DNA from: Neckera pumila
Taxonomy: Eukaryota; Streptophyta; Bryopsida; Hypnales; Neckeraceae
Length of the DNA stretch: 64,000 nt
Reading direction: 5' to 3'
NCBI GenBank assembly: GCA_963969595.1
Contig: OZ018409.1
Coordinates: 15,966,975 to 16,030,974 of the forward strand
Each line of letters begins with the position of its first letter. The stretch's first letter is position 1. The translations under genes and the position numbers were made by a program. Below the pieces are notes generated by a model. The model saw only the letters and a list, made by a program, of their open reading frames with translations, was not told where the DNA came from and searched no databases. Positions 35,601 through 47,390 of the stretch are shown one piece after another.

Positions 35601-37269
35601 TCAGTGTTTGATATGAATTTTTTCACTTTTTATTCAATAATATATAGTCATTCCAAATTTTCACAAGAAATCTGAAATTCTTTTGACATAGAAGATATGT
35701 AATCACATTTGTAAAAGATAAGTACAAAAGATTCATTCATATAGTAGATAGTTGCAAAATGTGTGCATATAGAGAGTTAAATTGTGAAGTTTGACAAAGT
35801 AGTCACAGGCTTGTCCCATCAAAATTAAACCATTCTAAACCTTTGATACAAAATACAACATTGATTACAAGGTACTATTAGTACTACTACTCACCAAATC
35901 ATTGTTAGTTTTGGTGAACAAGGAATTTGTGGTGTGACTCAACTTTTTGTCATTTTTTTTACATGTCATTTGGTGGTTCTCCATGGTCATTTGGTTGTTG
36001 CCTAAGCTTAGTCATTTAACTCAGTAAAAAACCTAATTTTTTTTACCTTCCTTTTGTTTTCCTTAGTTTTGCAAAAGCAATCAGTTAAAAAAACAACAAA
36101 TAAAACTACGACTTGGTTCCAATGCTAAGTTGAAGGCAATTCATCAATTCATAGCAATTTACACACTACCATGTTTGGATAGCAAGTTTAGCTTAAATTA
36201 ATTAAAAAGGTGCCAACTTTTTCTACTTGTTCGGGGGATCAGACAACCAAGTCTACCAATAAATGTAAAGATTGTTTGTCAAAAATCCAAAATATCTAAT
36301 AACAATCCAAAATATCCAATAACAATCCTCTAAGCCAAATACCAATCTATCATTAGACCGATTACAATCAAGAAATTTTTTTATGGCAAAATGAAGTAAC
36401 TACTTGATTGACATATAGTAAGAATGAAGATTGGAGAGGGTGCTTTTATAATGAAATCCATTGTCTGTCATAAATCTTCAAAGGGTATGGGACAATTTGA
36501 ATAGTGAGAGCTTGACTGCTCATTGTCAAAAACGCAAGAATGGTGTTAAAGCAAAACTTTAGACCTCATTTGGACATAGTAGAATAACTTTTTTCAAAGA
36601 CATTTGACCAAAAAAAAAGTTGGAAAATCAAGTTGACTTTCATCTGCAAAAACCCATTTGCACTTTTGAGACTCTAAGAAAAAATTATGGACAAAATTCA
36701 AAGAGGGTGTTTGAATATGTCAAAGAAAATGTCCCTTCCTACTCTTTTGTTCATAACTTTTGATTAGAGGCTTGAAATCTCAAATGGATTTTTGAAGATG
36801 AAATTTAACTTGATTTTACACATAAATCTAATTCAAAGGTTTTTGAAAAAAGATTTTCTAATATGCCTAAATGAAATCTATAATTCTACTTTAAATACAA
36901 TTTTTGTTTTTGACTTGACTATGAACGGTTGAGCCCCTACTAATCCTAATTTACATATCCTACATAAGTTGTTTTACCTCCTACCACCTTGTATTTGAGA
37001 TCTTGACTAACTTCTTAGCTCTAAACTCTCACAATGAATGGCTTATGAAGATGTGTTTGATTATTTTGAATTTAAAGCCAAACTTTGATTACAAAAATTG
37101 ACTCTAATTGGATATACCCTTGAGCTAAGAGCTGGTGGAAGCTTTTGTGGGGCAATTAGAATTTTCTTGTTTTCAATGGAGAAAGGATGAAAAATCATCG
37201 CTTCTTTTTCATAAGTGGTGCACTTCCTATAATTCTAGTTTTCCTTTTGATTATACAAACTAAAACACT
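32612..37269. other. Gene-free AT-rich region
   Basis: No protein, RNA gene or complete mobile element recognised. The part at 35290-35760 repeats the unclassified family at 16525-16740 and 16950-17300. ORFs such as 32792-33091 and 33233-33490 have no motifs. Confidence 0.45.
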
Positions 37270-37571
37270 GAAATTAAGACAGTACTCTGTAACAATTTAA
37301 TTACTGATTTTACTCAGTTAATTTTACAATAGCTTGTTGGATCTCCCTGTTCATTGGCTAGTTTATTACAAAGTGATGAAATTAAGATAGTAATAGTTTA
37401 CTGATATCACTCAGTTAATTTTACAATAGCTTGTTGGATCTCCCCGTTCATTGGCTAGTTTATTACAAAGTAATGAAATTAAGATAGTAACAATTTACTA
37501 ATTTCACTCAGTTAATTTTACAATAGCTTGCTGGATCTCCCCGTTCATTGTCTAGTTTATTACAAAGTGAT
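37270..37571. repeat. Tandem repeat, three units of about 97-108 bp
   Basis: Units at 37270-37377, 37378-37474 and 37475-37571, each starting GAAATTAAGA.AGTA and containing TTTTACAATAGCTTG.TGGAT. They end in GTTTATTACAAAG. The unit end recurs once more, alone, near 37947. Confidence 0.8.
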
Positions 37572-39374
37572 GTCTCTAGTTTCTCTTAAAATATTAACAG
37601 TTCACTCGATGCTAGTAAGTGCAAGACTATAAGTTTGTATCAACAAAGAAAAAGAAACAAGTGAACACTTGATTTACCTTGCAAATTCCGGAAATTGACT
37701 AGGTCAAATTGAAGGTTTGAATGCGGAACATGGTAAGAAAAAAGAGTCTGGAATGTAGAAAAGGGTTCCAATTTTTCACTAGAATAAATGAAGAATATTG
37801 CATGTGTTTATTGCAACCAAAATAAAATTAGTTACACAAAAGTCTCCATATGACATTATGACCTATTCAAAACAACCTTAAAAAACATGACATTCAAAGT
37901 GAACAATCATTTGAAGACAAAGGAAGTACTACACATCAAATCTATTACAAAGTGATGCCTCTAGATCCTTTTAGAATAACATGAGCTAACTAAATGCTAG
38001 TGCCAGTCTTTTTTTGAGCAAATTTTTGCTTAGAAGTGATGCAGTTTTTTTTTGAGGAACATTTGGTGAAATTTCAGTTATTCATCCAAAATGATGTACA
38101 TTCATCCAAATTTGAGCGATCTTGTCCCAAGATGTGGTAGCAAACACGTGATTTTTGGATTCTCAAACTATGCCATTTTTTTATACAAAAAATTGAGCAG
38201 ATTATTTTTTATCGCTTTTGAGCGATTTTTTGCTCAAAAAAAAACCTGCCTCCAAGTATCTCTTCTCCTCTAATTTTTGGATGATAAGCAATCAGTCTAG
38301 TGTTTGTCAGGTTCAACCATTACGTTTGCCCCAAATTTGCCATATTTGAAGAGGATCTTTGTGTTCTCTACAAGCTATATTTTCTCTTGGGATTAGCAAT
38401 TGTCATAGGTTACTTATTGCTTTTGCAAGTTCTATGACTTGTGATTGGTTGGAAGTACCTTTAATGAGTTTTACTATTGGAGATTCAAGTGGCCATCACC
38501 TTTAAATTAGATAGATCTCAATTGAAGGTAACAGGCTCAAAACCACTCATCTAAAAGCTGTTCCACCTTTTTCATATCTTTCTTTGAATGGGGATATTTT
38601 TAGCTCATTTTTTAGACAAAGAGAAATAAATGAAGAATCTAACACAAGTGGTTTAATATTTTTGAAGCATTATTGAGTTACTTATGAATTTTTAAACGAG
38701 CTAGGTTGTAGGTCCCCCTTTATGACCCTAGGTCTTTCATAAACCATTCACTTGCAATTCTAAAGAAAGATGGGGAAAGCAAAGAAAATGATTGGCTCTT
38801 GCAATTAATAATGCTTTTTTCCTTGATTCATTCAATGACTATAGAGGTCAATTTTAGAACCACCTCATGTCTATATTATCATAGCCATTTATAGGGGCAG
38901 TTCTTAATGCCTATAAGATTTCTGAGCATGTTACTTTACGCCTAAAATTGGACAAATAAGCTTTGTTACATAATGGATATGCTTTAGAAAATGAATAACA
39001 TTTTTTGCATATTGGGCTATGAGTCAAAAATGCAAGTGGTGTAATAATTGGTAGAAGCATTGTGGATTAATTATAAATTTTCAAAGATGCAAGGTTTAGG
39101 AGGCTAAAGTGTCATGTAGGTGATGCCAAAATCCATTTGATGCATATTAAGAAATGACGCTAGTAGCATCAAAACATGTCATAAAGAAGAAAAAAGAAAA
39201 AAAAAGTATACTTGAAATTGACCACTTGTAGGGGCACCACCTCCACAATACTATAAATAAAGCTACTTACTATCCAAAATGATCTACAATTCTACCAAAC
39301 ACTTGTCCTTTTTGTGCTTATCATTTGGGGTATTCTCCCTATTCAGTTTCCCTTCAAAAGCAGGGGGTCGGTTT
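37572..39374. other. No gene; contains a second copy of the 26805-27212 interior
   Basis: The segment 38580-38945 is collinear with the interior of the TTAA-flanked element in the receptor-kinase intron (shared CATTCACTTGCAATTCTAAA and GAACCACCTCATGTC), but its termini have decayed. The rest is AT-rich with no coding signal. Confidence 0.5.
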
Positions 39375-40001
39375 TTAAGAATGAATATTAAGTTTTTTTG
39401 GATTTCTATATTTTTCCTAGATTCTCAACTGAATTCTCCATTAGAAAGATTTAAAGCTCAAAACTCTATAGTGCAACAAATTTATGTTAAAAGTGTTCAA
39501 AGTCAAAAAATCTAGTCCTACAATGTGCTGAAAAACTTGTTTTTTTCACTTCAAACGCAGATATCTTGCAATCTATGTGGTCAAGAATTCTGAAATTTTT
39601 TCCACACATTTGTATATTATTTAGGTATACAATCCTATAATTAAATGTGCAAAAAAAATACTTTTTAAATTTTCTTAGTCTTTGCTCTAGAGACGGCAGT
39701 TTTGAGATTTTTTTGGTAGAAAAAAGGCTTTGGTCCTTTAGGGGTTAAAAATGTTCAAAGTCATAAAATCTAGTCCCACAATGTGCTGAAAAGCTTGTTT
39801 TTTCACTTTAAATGACAATATCGTGCAATCTATGTGGTCAAAAATTTTGAAATTTTTTCCACACATTCTCATACTAGTTAGGTGTAAGATCCTACAATTA
39901 GTTGTGCGAAAAAAACAATTTCAAATTTTTTACTCTTTGCTGTAAAAATGGTAGATTTGGGTGATTTTTGACAAAAAAAGGCCTTAAGTCTTTAGGGATT
40001 A
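39375..40001 (-). mobile_element. Two adjacent 5' fragments of the TTAA-family element
   Basis: 39375-39744 matches 366-732 and ends GGTCCTTTAGGGG plus TTAA (39745-39748). From 39749 the same sequence starts again part-way (ATGTTCAAAGTCATAAAATC) and ends at CTTTAGGGATTAA, so two partial copies lie head to tail. The second has a mutated terminus. Confidence 0.6.
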
Positions 40002-40072
40002 ATTCTAGAGAGCCATTGATCAGAACTAGATCTACTATTTATTGGCGCTTGGTAGTTTGTATTAGAACTATG

Positions 40073-40593
40073 TTAGATGCATAGGATACCTAAAGTAATA
40101 CTAGAATTATCTGTGAAGTCCTTTGAAGTCACCTAAAATTTTATGAACTTTGCTTCAATATAGTCTTATTTGTTCACTCTAAATAGTAAAAAGGTATGAA
40201 AGAGCTAGGTGGTCTAATATTATTAAGTACTAGGTGTATATTATTTTGTAGAGTATGTATTTAATGTCCTTAAAGAAGAGATGGACAACAAATAACACAT
40301 TATTTGTCCCAAATTATCTACAAACTTTAGTTCCTATAAAACTTTTCACCCAAATCTGAAGACCACCAATCTCTTTTCTACTATTTGGAGTGCATAAATA
40401 AGAATATATTAAAGTAGAATTCATGATAGATTCTTCAAATTCTATGTAACTTCAAAGGACTTTACATATTACTCTTGAGGCATCTAGAGCCCTTCATCCA
40501 AGGTTCATAGATAATTTGGGACAAATAATGTGTTATTTTTGTCCATCTCTTCTTTAAGGACATTAAATACCCACTCTACAAAATTATTTTTCT
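40073..40593. repeat. Two interlocked inverted repeats (order X, Y, X', Y')
   Basis: X (about 40080-40225) is the diverged reverse complement of X' (about 40360-40490). Y (about 40236-40330) is the close reverse complement of Y' (about 40503-40593); the Y arms share AACACATTATTTGTCCCAAA. A simple foldback would read X Y Y' X'; here the order is X Y X' Y'. No ORF. Confidence 0.55.
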
Positions 40594-40735
40594 CCAGATA
40601 TTATTGCCCCTTTATATTTTTCTATGTATATCTAATACATGGTATTAAACATGACCCTATATTAGTTATAATACCATACATATAATTCTACACACTCTAT
40701 ATTAGATATAATGTTTTTTAAAATTTTAGATACAA

Positions 40736-41393
40736 CTAGCGGTTGGCGCTTGCTATGCTATGCATTCATCATTAGAATTTTTATGTATTAGATTAAATGC
40801 AAAACAAAGATTTCAATAAATCTTCAAATAAAAATTACTAAAATCTTTGTATAAATTTGTTTATAAGTAAGAATATATTGAAATGCACAATAGAAATTTA
40901 TTGAATGATGAATGAAATATATGCAATGGTGAATACTGTAAAAGATACACATTTATTGTAATGCATTCAAAAGTTGACTCAATTGTTAGAAACAATGGCA
41001 ACCCAAAAACTTGGTGAATTGAAAAGAAAAACTTATAAATTTCAAAAACTTCATGAACAACTTAATTGTTGTGAAATCCAAAATTGCTTCAATCAAATAA
41101 ATTTCACAGAACATTTCTAGTAGCAATAGAATTTTGAAATCATAAAAGCTGTACAAGTGATATTACAGAGGTGATTGCAAACTACTACTCTATTTCTATA
41201 ATATAATATTGTGTGAAAATATTATTTTTATGTATGCATGATTAAAAATATTTTTACAAAATACGAAAATTAATTATTTTTAAGACTTATTGAAATCATT
41301 ATCATGCACTCTATTCAAATATATCAAATTTTACTAATATGTGATACAATGAATGCGTAGCATAGCAAGCATGAACCCCTATTATTAATGGTA
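40736..41393. mobile_element. AT-rich element with about 30-bp inverted ends
   Basis: The left end GCGCTTGCTATGCTATGCAT is mirrored by the right end ATGCGTAGCATAGCAAGCAT. The 600-bp interior is very AT-rich and non-coding. I could not find a target-site duplication, so the superfamily is undefined. Confidence 0.5.
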
Positions 41394-42007
41394 GCATTTG
41401 TGATATTACGGAGGGATTTATGATTTTAATAGTATGATAAATATATAGTATCCTATCTTAGATCTCACATGGTTTCTAATATGCTTATTTATAAACAAAT
41501 TTACTAAGTCACTTCCCCGAGCATTTGAAAGTCATATGACAATGCCAAGGTTCTTTTTCTTAGAATGATGCACATATTTGGGTTAGATTTTGGTAAGGGT
41601 TTGTTTATGGAGGTCCTACTAAAGCCTTTGGCACTCTAGGTCTGTGCACCATTTGGTCTAAAGTGACATTAGAGAAATTTTGGACTCTCTAGAAGGCTAG
41701 CAAGAAGTGCCAAAAGGAATCCTTGCATTACATTTATTTTGCATGAGGAGGAACTTTGTCCCTATTCCTACACATTGTCAATATTCTTAAATGACAAAAC
41801 ATTGGTTTATGAGTATCACTATTAAAATGCAAAAGGGTTGTGGTAGTTCGTGTTTTATATTCAATCATAACTAAACAAAGCCATTGTAGGTGTATTCCTC
41901 TAACTACCATGAAATTGGAAACTCATATATACTCATTGTCAGTGAAGATATTCATACAACTAAAGGCATGATATCTTTATTTTGTTAGCAATTCCATCCT
42001 TTTCCTA

Positions 42008-42086
42008 CACTACAAGAAAATATGATAAAAGAAACTCGTAGTGAAAAATCCACTACAGATTTTTTTTACCATATTTTCTTATAGTG
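42008..42086. mobile_element. 79-bp CACTA-type hairpin MITE
   Basis: Starts CACTACAAGAAAATATG and ends CATATTTTCTTATAGTG. Two 36-nt arms pair almost completely around a short loop. The flanks are CTA and CTC, a near-duplication of 3 bp, and the related site near 31570 has no insertion. This is among the smallest elements in the window. Confidence 0.7.
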
Positions 42087-42089
42087 CTC

Positions 42090-43216
42090 CAGAAATAGGG
42101 CTCCAGAAATAGCTTTGCTTGTCAAAGTTTGACAGCCTTATGGAGAGTTGCAATTTTCTCTAATGATGGTAGCTTTCGTCTTCAACAAAGAGATCGAAAG
42201 CAAATGAAACTCTATTGATTCTTGAATCAAAATGGGTTGGGAAGAAGAGCACTCATGCGGTGATGCCCCACATTTCCTTTGCAGGTGTCAACTTGGGATT
42301 GCAAGATGAGGTCGATTTTTGTCTGTACGTTGAATCTGAAGGCTAGGCAACATGCATCAATTCAATCTAACCTCAAATACAGCATACGCAACTCTCCATA
42401 ACCAATCACCTCAGTATAGTAGTCGATCAATGGAAAAAAAAATCCCATCAATCTTGACCATCACTGTGTACCGACTATTTGTAAAGTATTACTGAGATCG
42501 AACCAAGTGTCAAGATTTCAATTCAATCATGGTGATTCGCTTCGACAGACGTATCCAAAACTTAAGAGGAGGTCACTGGTCGATTCTGGTATCAGAGTTC
42601 GAAAGAAACTCAATGTCGCTGCGATTCAACTGAAGCTTGAAATTAACAACAGATACTCACATTCAACGGAAGTTTCTGCGATCCACTGTAACTGGAAGAA
42701 GAATGATCAGAACAGGAAGCAGAGAGCTGTTCCAACAATCTTGACAAGTTTGTTGTTTGATTCAAAAATCTTCCAGCAAACTAATTTTCTCTTGCAATTG
42801 ACGAACTAGAAGAAGGAATTTTGAATTTTGAAGGCATTTTGTTCTTGATTTGAGGGATGGAGTGGAGATGTTCGTAGACATCATACTTGAACAAACCTTA
42901 AGTCTCAACAAACCATGGAGTTATTATTGCACCGTAAACCACTGGTGGGACTTCTGCCGTACATTTGCGGGGAGGGTTCTCGGGCACAATGAGACTGTAA
43001 TGCTTGATTATGCAGTCAAACCCGCTTAATTGGGCATTATGGATTTTCCATCCAACAGGGGTTCTCATCCAAAAAAATTCATCCAATTTTGACTTTCTGT
43101 TTGTGGTTTACGTTGGGAAATACCGCTCCTTCTCGAACATTGCCCTATACAAAAATCATTAGCCACAAGAAAATTCACTGCCCGACTCGAGAATTTCATG
43201 ACAGATGGGAATGAAA
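42090..43216. other. No confident gene
   Basis: The plus-strand ORF 42507-42809 (100 codons) has no recognised motif. The part 42896-43160 shares short GC-rich blocks with the receptor-kinase intron at 28200-28560, so it may be a remnant of the same unknown element. Confidence 0.35.
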
Positions 43217-43900
43217 TTAAACCATGCATAGATCAACAAATCCATTGAAGAGGTAAAACAAAATTAGAGAGGCATTTCAAGATACTCTACTAATTATATA
43301 GGACATATGGAAGACACTAGAGAAATAGAAGACACTAGGACATATGGAATACACTAGAGAAGACACTAGGACATATGGAAGACACTAGAGAAGACACTAG
43401 AGAAATAAAAAATGTTTAGCCATTTAAGAGAGTGTAGAACTATAATCGGGCAAAAAAATTTCAATTTTTGTCTATCATGCATACAAATTTTGTCAATGTT
43501 TTTATTCCAATCATTCTCCCAATCATAATTAGGGGCTATTTGAAAGCACACAACTCTTAGAAAGGTGACACTACCAATTTTTGCTCACAACCAAGAAATG
43601 GAGGCTCGAAGGTAGAATTGTTTGGGATGACTTTATTTATTTTTCTTTCTACTCCAATTAGAATTTAGTTGAATTTAGCCGAATATTTTCTTAAAAGGTT
43701 CCACCCACTTGAATATGCAAAAGACTTCCAATCTTTTTGGTTAATACAACTTCTATTTTTGGAATGATCAAAGGTTGGATTTCTATCATTCCTAAATATA
43801 GTATGTTTTTTTTTTATTTTTGGCTATAAAATTTTATATATTTTTAATTCGAATTTTTGAAAAACATTTTTTATAAGCATAAAAAGATTTTATATTTGTA
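43217..43900 (+). repeat. Dispersed repeat, copy B (empty-site copy)
   Basis: Homology to 12032-14200 starts exactly at TTAA (43217-43220) followed by ACCATGCATAGATCAAC. It reads through both sites where the other copy carries insertions. It contains a small minisatellite at 43303-43408. Confidence 0.6.
43303..43408. repeat. Minisatellite of GACACTAGAGAA and GACACTAGGACATATGGAA units
   Basis: Six or so copies of two alternating units, 15 and 19 bp long. It interrupts repeat copy B and is not present in copy A. Confidence 0.75.
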
Positions 43901-44445
43901 ATTGCCAAAGTCCCAAGATAGTCGCTGCGCCAATCTTGGGATATGGTGGTTGGGAGGGTTTTCCAAGTTCTTACTGGAAGTAGCTGGTGACAGGCCGTTG
44001 GGGCACCCTCAAAGGAGAATCCAAGGCAGCTTGTTGCCCTCATTGCATGCGGGAAGCAAAGTCCGGACAATGCTATTATTTTTTGTTGTTGAGGGCATCT
44101 CATAGGCAAGTGGAGAGAAAGAAAAGTTGGCTGTGATGTTAACTTTGCAGCAGGTGGGTGGGACGGTTTAGATTTGCAGGGCGAGACGTGGAGGCTACAA
44201 TGATGAATGGAGCTTCTAGCATTGGTTTTGGCCATCATTAGGCAGAATTGCTTGTTGCAAGCACGCGCATTCCATCCTAGACACAAGATGTTGTCGATTA
44301 GTACGCAGTTCATGGTGAAGAGGTTGCAGGGAAGTTTGGGTTGGTCTGCATTTCGATGTAGCAGCGCCCGTCCAAAGAGAAGAGACTTAACTGTCTGCAT
44401 TCTCATGTCCCGAGACTGGGTAGGTGCTCTGAAGGAGAATTCCAC
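43834..44445 (-). other. Unidentified 203-codon open frame in a GC-richer island
   Basis: The island 43900-44510 is less AT-rich than its surroundings and one minus frame stays open for 203 codons. The other strand also has open frames (44207-44506). The translation is rich in Ser, Leu, Cys and Met and has no domain I recognise. It may be a decayed host gene fragment captured by a repeat. The hairpin CCCAAGAT..ATCTTGGG lies at 43911-43940. Confidence 0.2.
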
Positions 44446-44510
44446 GTATAGGTGTACAAGTACGGTAGTGACTGCAGCGTCTGGTGACTCTTTCTCTTTT
44501 GCCTGAGGGC

Positions 44511-45439
44511 ACCGTGAAGTTCAGTGCCTCTCATGCCCTCATACTATCTCCAAATGTATTGCAAATTGACACACACAATCTTATGCACGTAACCTACATG
44601 CATGCAAATTTTTGAGTCATTCCACTTATTGCCTTGTTCGCCAGACTGTATAAAAGTGGGGACACCCAGAAAAAATGTCTTGAAATCTCACAAACAGGTT
44701 GCATTCATCTGTTATAATCTTCACATCGGCATAGTGGAATCAGGCAAAAGAATTTCCTCCCGATCCGTCATGAAGTTGACCGCCAATATCAACGGTGATA
44801 TGTCATACAAATGGCTACATGTCCAAAAAACGGCTGTGCATTAGAAAGTGCCTTGGAATAGCCTTCTCTGCCACAGCCAAGCTGGGGCGTTGAGGGATTA
44901 AGTATCTATTCCTTTCCTACTCATTCTTCTTGAAATTATTAGATTTAATGTGTTAGTAGTGCCACATGTGAAAGGATTTTTTTCTAGTCAAAAATGCTAT
45001 AAGTCTGAGGTAAGGAATAATTTTAAAACAAAGCATCTTGAAATTGTCACGTGTGCTACTTTAAAAGGTCCAAATAGTGATAGTATTAATCCAATTTTAA
45101 TTTAGGCCATTGGTTTCTAGGAAAATACACAAAATTTGAGCGTTTATTTTAAGACCAAAATTGTATCTTGTTAGTGTAAGTGAATGTGAGGTACCAAAAC
45201 GTAACATTGATGTTGGTGATTTTGATTTTTATTATTATGATGCATGTAGTAGATAGGAGCCCTTCAAAGCACAAAGATTCATTTTTCTTAAGAATTTGAG
45301 CTTTGTATTTTAGTAGAGCTAAGTCATAAGTTTATTCTCAATTGGTTGAATTTCCAAGTTCAATTTCTACCAAAAACATTTCATTGTGATAAGTTTTTTG
45401 TATACAAGTGTATAAATTTTTGTAGAAAGTTTCTAGAGT
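44511..45439. other. No gene seen
   Basis: AT-rich; the ORF at 44602-44844 has no motif. Confidence 0.4.
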
Positions 45440-46735
45440 CTATATGTTCTTTAATGGTCGGGCCTTTTTTCATCAAAACCTACTGAAAATTGTCATTTCT
45501 AGTGCAGATAGCAAAACATTAAAAAATGATATCTTTTTGCATATTTAACCCTTAGACCTTGCAATTAAACTAATATGAAAACATATGAAAGAAACCACCA
45601 AAAAATTGACTTCACAAGTTGCAAGATAATTGCATTTAAAGTGAAGAAAACATGGCTTTTGCACTTTGGCAAACTAGCCAATGAGACTTTGAGTCCTCTT
45701 AGCTTAAAATTATTGCACTAAATATTTTGAATTAAAATTTTTTATCATAAAGAATTAAATGGAGATTCTAGGAGAAGAAGAACCAAAACACATGATTTTA
45801 TTGGTTTGGTAAATTTTTAAATAGAAGTAGGTATAAAGTAGAGAGAAAAACAAAATTGTTAGTAGCTTTAAGATGAAATTAAAATACAATCGTTCCAATG
45901 GAAAGATTTTTTTGACAAAGAAAGTTAACCTTATTGCAAATTTCATTTTGAAAAATTACAAAATTAAGCTCAAAAACAAATCCTATGTGTTATTTTTTCA
46001 AAGAAAATACATTGATTGCCCGCAAAATAAGATGCCACTCCATGACTTCCACATCACAAATGCAAATGGATTAAATCAAAGCTACCCATTTAGACAAAAC
46101 ATCCAATCTATGAGGAAATTTTTTTTTTAACTTTTACTTCAAGTTTTTGTAGATTTCTTATGTTGCCCACTAAATTGAAAATTGGGCCCTTAGTGGTGTA
46201 ACTTTTTCTCTTAGGCACCAATGGAGATAAAAATATATTTCCTAAACAAGTAAGTTTTTCTATTGTACAAAAAATTCAAAACATTTTGCCAACAATTGAA
46301 CTCATAGGAACGTACTCAAAATCTATTTTGTACTAGGGATAGTCACGGCTCCTTCATCCCATTCCCTGAAGGTTGAGAAGAGGGACGTGGGACTTGTTAG
46401 TTGGCTCGTCGGCTCCTTTCCATAAAGGTTGAGAAGAGACATTCTCTTCCTCTGAAGGACAAGAACAGACGTGAAGAAGTTTACGCGAAGGTTTGAGGTT
46501 CACAGCCTGCTCCATGATTGGTTTGTCGTAGTTGCCATGGTACTGTGCAAATGAACCTTGTTGGAAGTTTCATTTTTGCTGCAAAAGGGGTGTCACAGCT
46601 CGTCCACAAAACAAGGCTCCACATTGGCTCCCCATTTCATGCATTGAAGAATTTCTCAGAGAAAATGTCAACCTCGAAGGTGCTGTGACTGTCCTTACTA
46701 TATCGGGATAATGGGACTTTAGAGGTTCTCCTATA
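45440..46735 (+). mobile_element. Strongly diverged TTAA-family element (copy G) with a nested insertion
   Basis: Follows the plan of 12088-13007: GGTCGGGCCTTTTTTCATC, then TGTCATTTCTAGTGC, and near the end TAGGCACCAATGGAGA and ATGGGACTTTAGAGG. Termini have decayed and TTAA is lost. A GC-richer insertion (46331-46692) interrupts the 3' end. Confidence 0.55.
46331..46692. mobile_element. Nested insertion with AGTCACGGCTCC / GGTGCTGTGACT ends
   Basis: The ends form a 12-bp imperfect inverted repeat. It splits the 3' end of copy G: ACTAGGGAT on the left and ATCGGGATAATGGG on the right resemble a duplicated target. No coding frame of note. Confidence 0.45.
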
Positions 46736-46754
46736 AAAAATCTTCAAAAAAAAT

Positions 46755-47390
46755 CAATTCATAAACTCAATCACACACAATCCATGCTTGCACACTTAGC
46801 ATCTTTAAGTTCTACACACACATTTCATGAACCTTAAGAGAGCCAACCCATTTCCAGCCATTTTAGTAGTTGAGCATATCTGAAGTGCGGGTATGTTGAG
46901 TAGAAAAAATCTCCCTATGTATAGAAACAAATTTCAAAAAAGATTCCATAACTTTTCACAAATTTATTTCCCAAAAAATAATTACCATAAATTTTCAAGA
47001 TGAACATTTTGTTCATCCCATACTAGTCATATACTATATGTCTTCCTATTCCTATTTCCGAACTAGGGCTAGTTGTAGAATTGAGAATCCTATAGCTAAT
47101 CATAATGCACCATTACAAATCACTTACTCAACTCTACCCGCTTGGAAATAGATCAGCCTATACTCCCAAATGGTTGGGAGGGGTGATTAGGAATGGGTCG
47201 GCTCCCATAGACTTTGGTCTACGGAATATGAATTTGAATGTTATCTTTCTGCATATTCTGCATCATGATTCTATGCTGTGTATAGTACTTGTGCAGGCAT
47301 AGTGCGAGATCCAGATGATCATTCTTTTCAAACTCTAATTCTAATATTTGAATACCAAGTGAAGGAACATTGTGAGCCTCCTAGACCATA
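46755..47390 (+). repeat. Second copy of 19300-19520 with an inserted element
   Basis: Collinear with 19300-19520 on both sides of an insertion at about 46840-47209. The insertion has inverted ends GAGCCAACCCATTTCC and GGAATGGGTCGGCTC. The uninterrupted copy reads GAACCTTAGATCGACC at this point. Confidence 0.55.

Noticed and set aside
37270..37571. Possible CRISPR-like array
   Set aside because: The repeats are contiguous 97-108 bp tandem units without spacers, in a plant nuclear context.
42896..43160. Possible transposon shared with 28200-28560
   Set aside because: Only short blocks match (CGTAAACCACT, CATTGCCCTATAC); no ends or target duplication could be defined.
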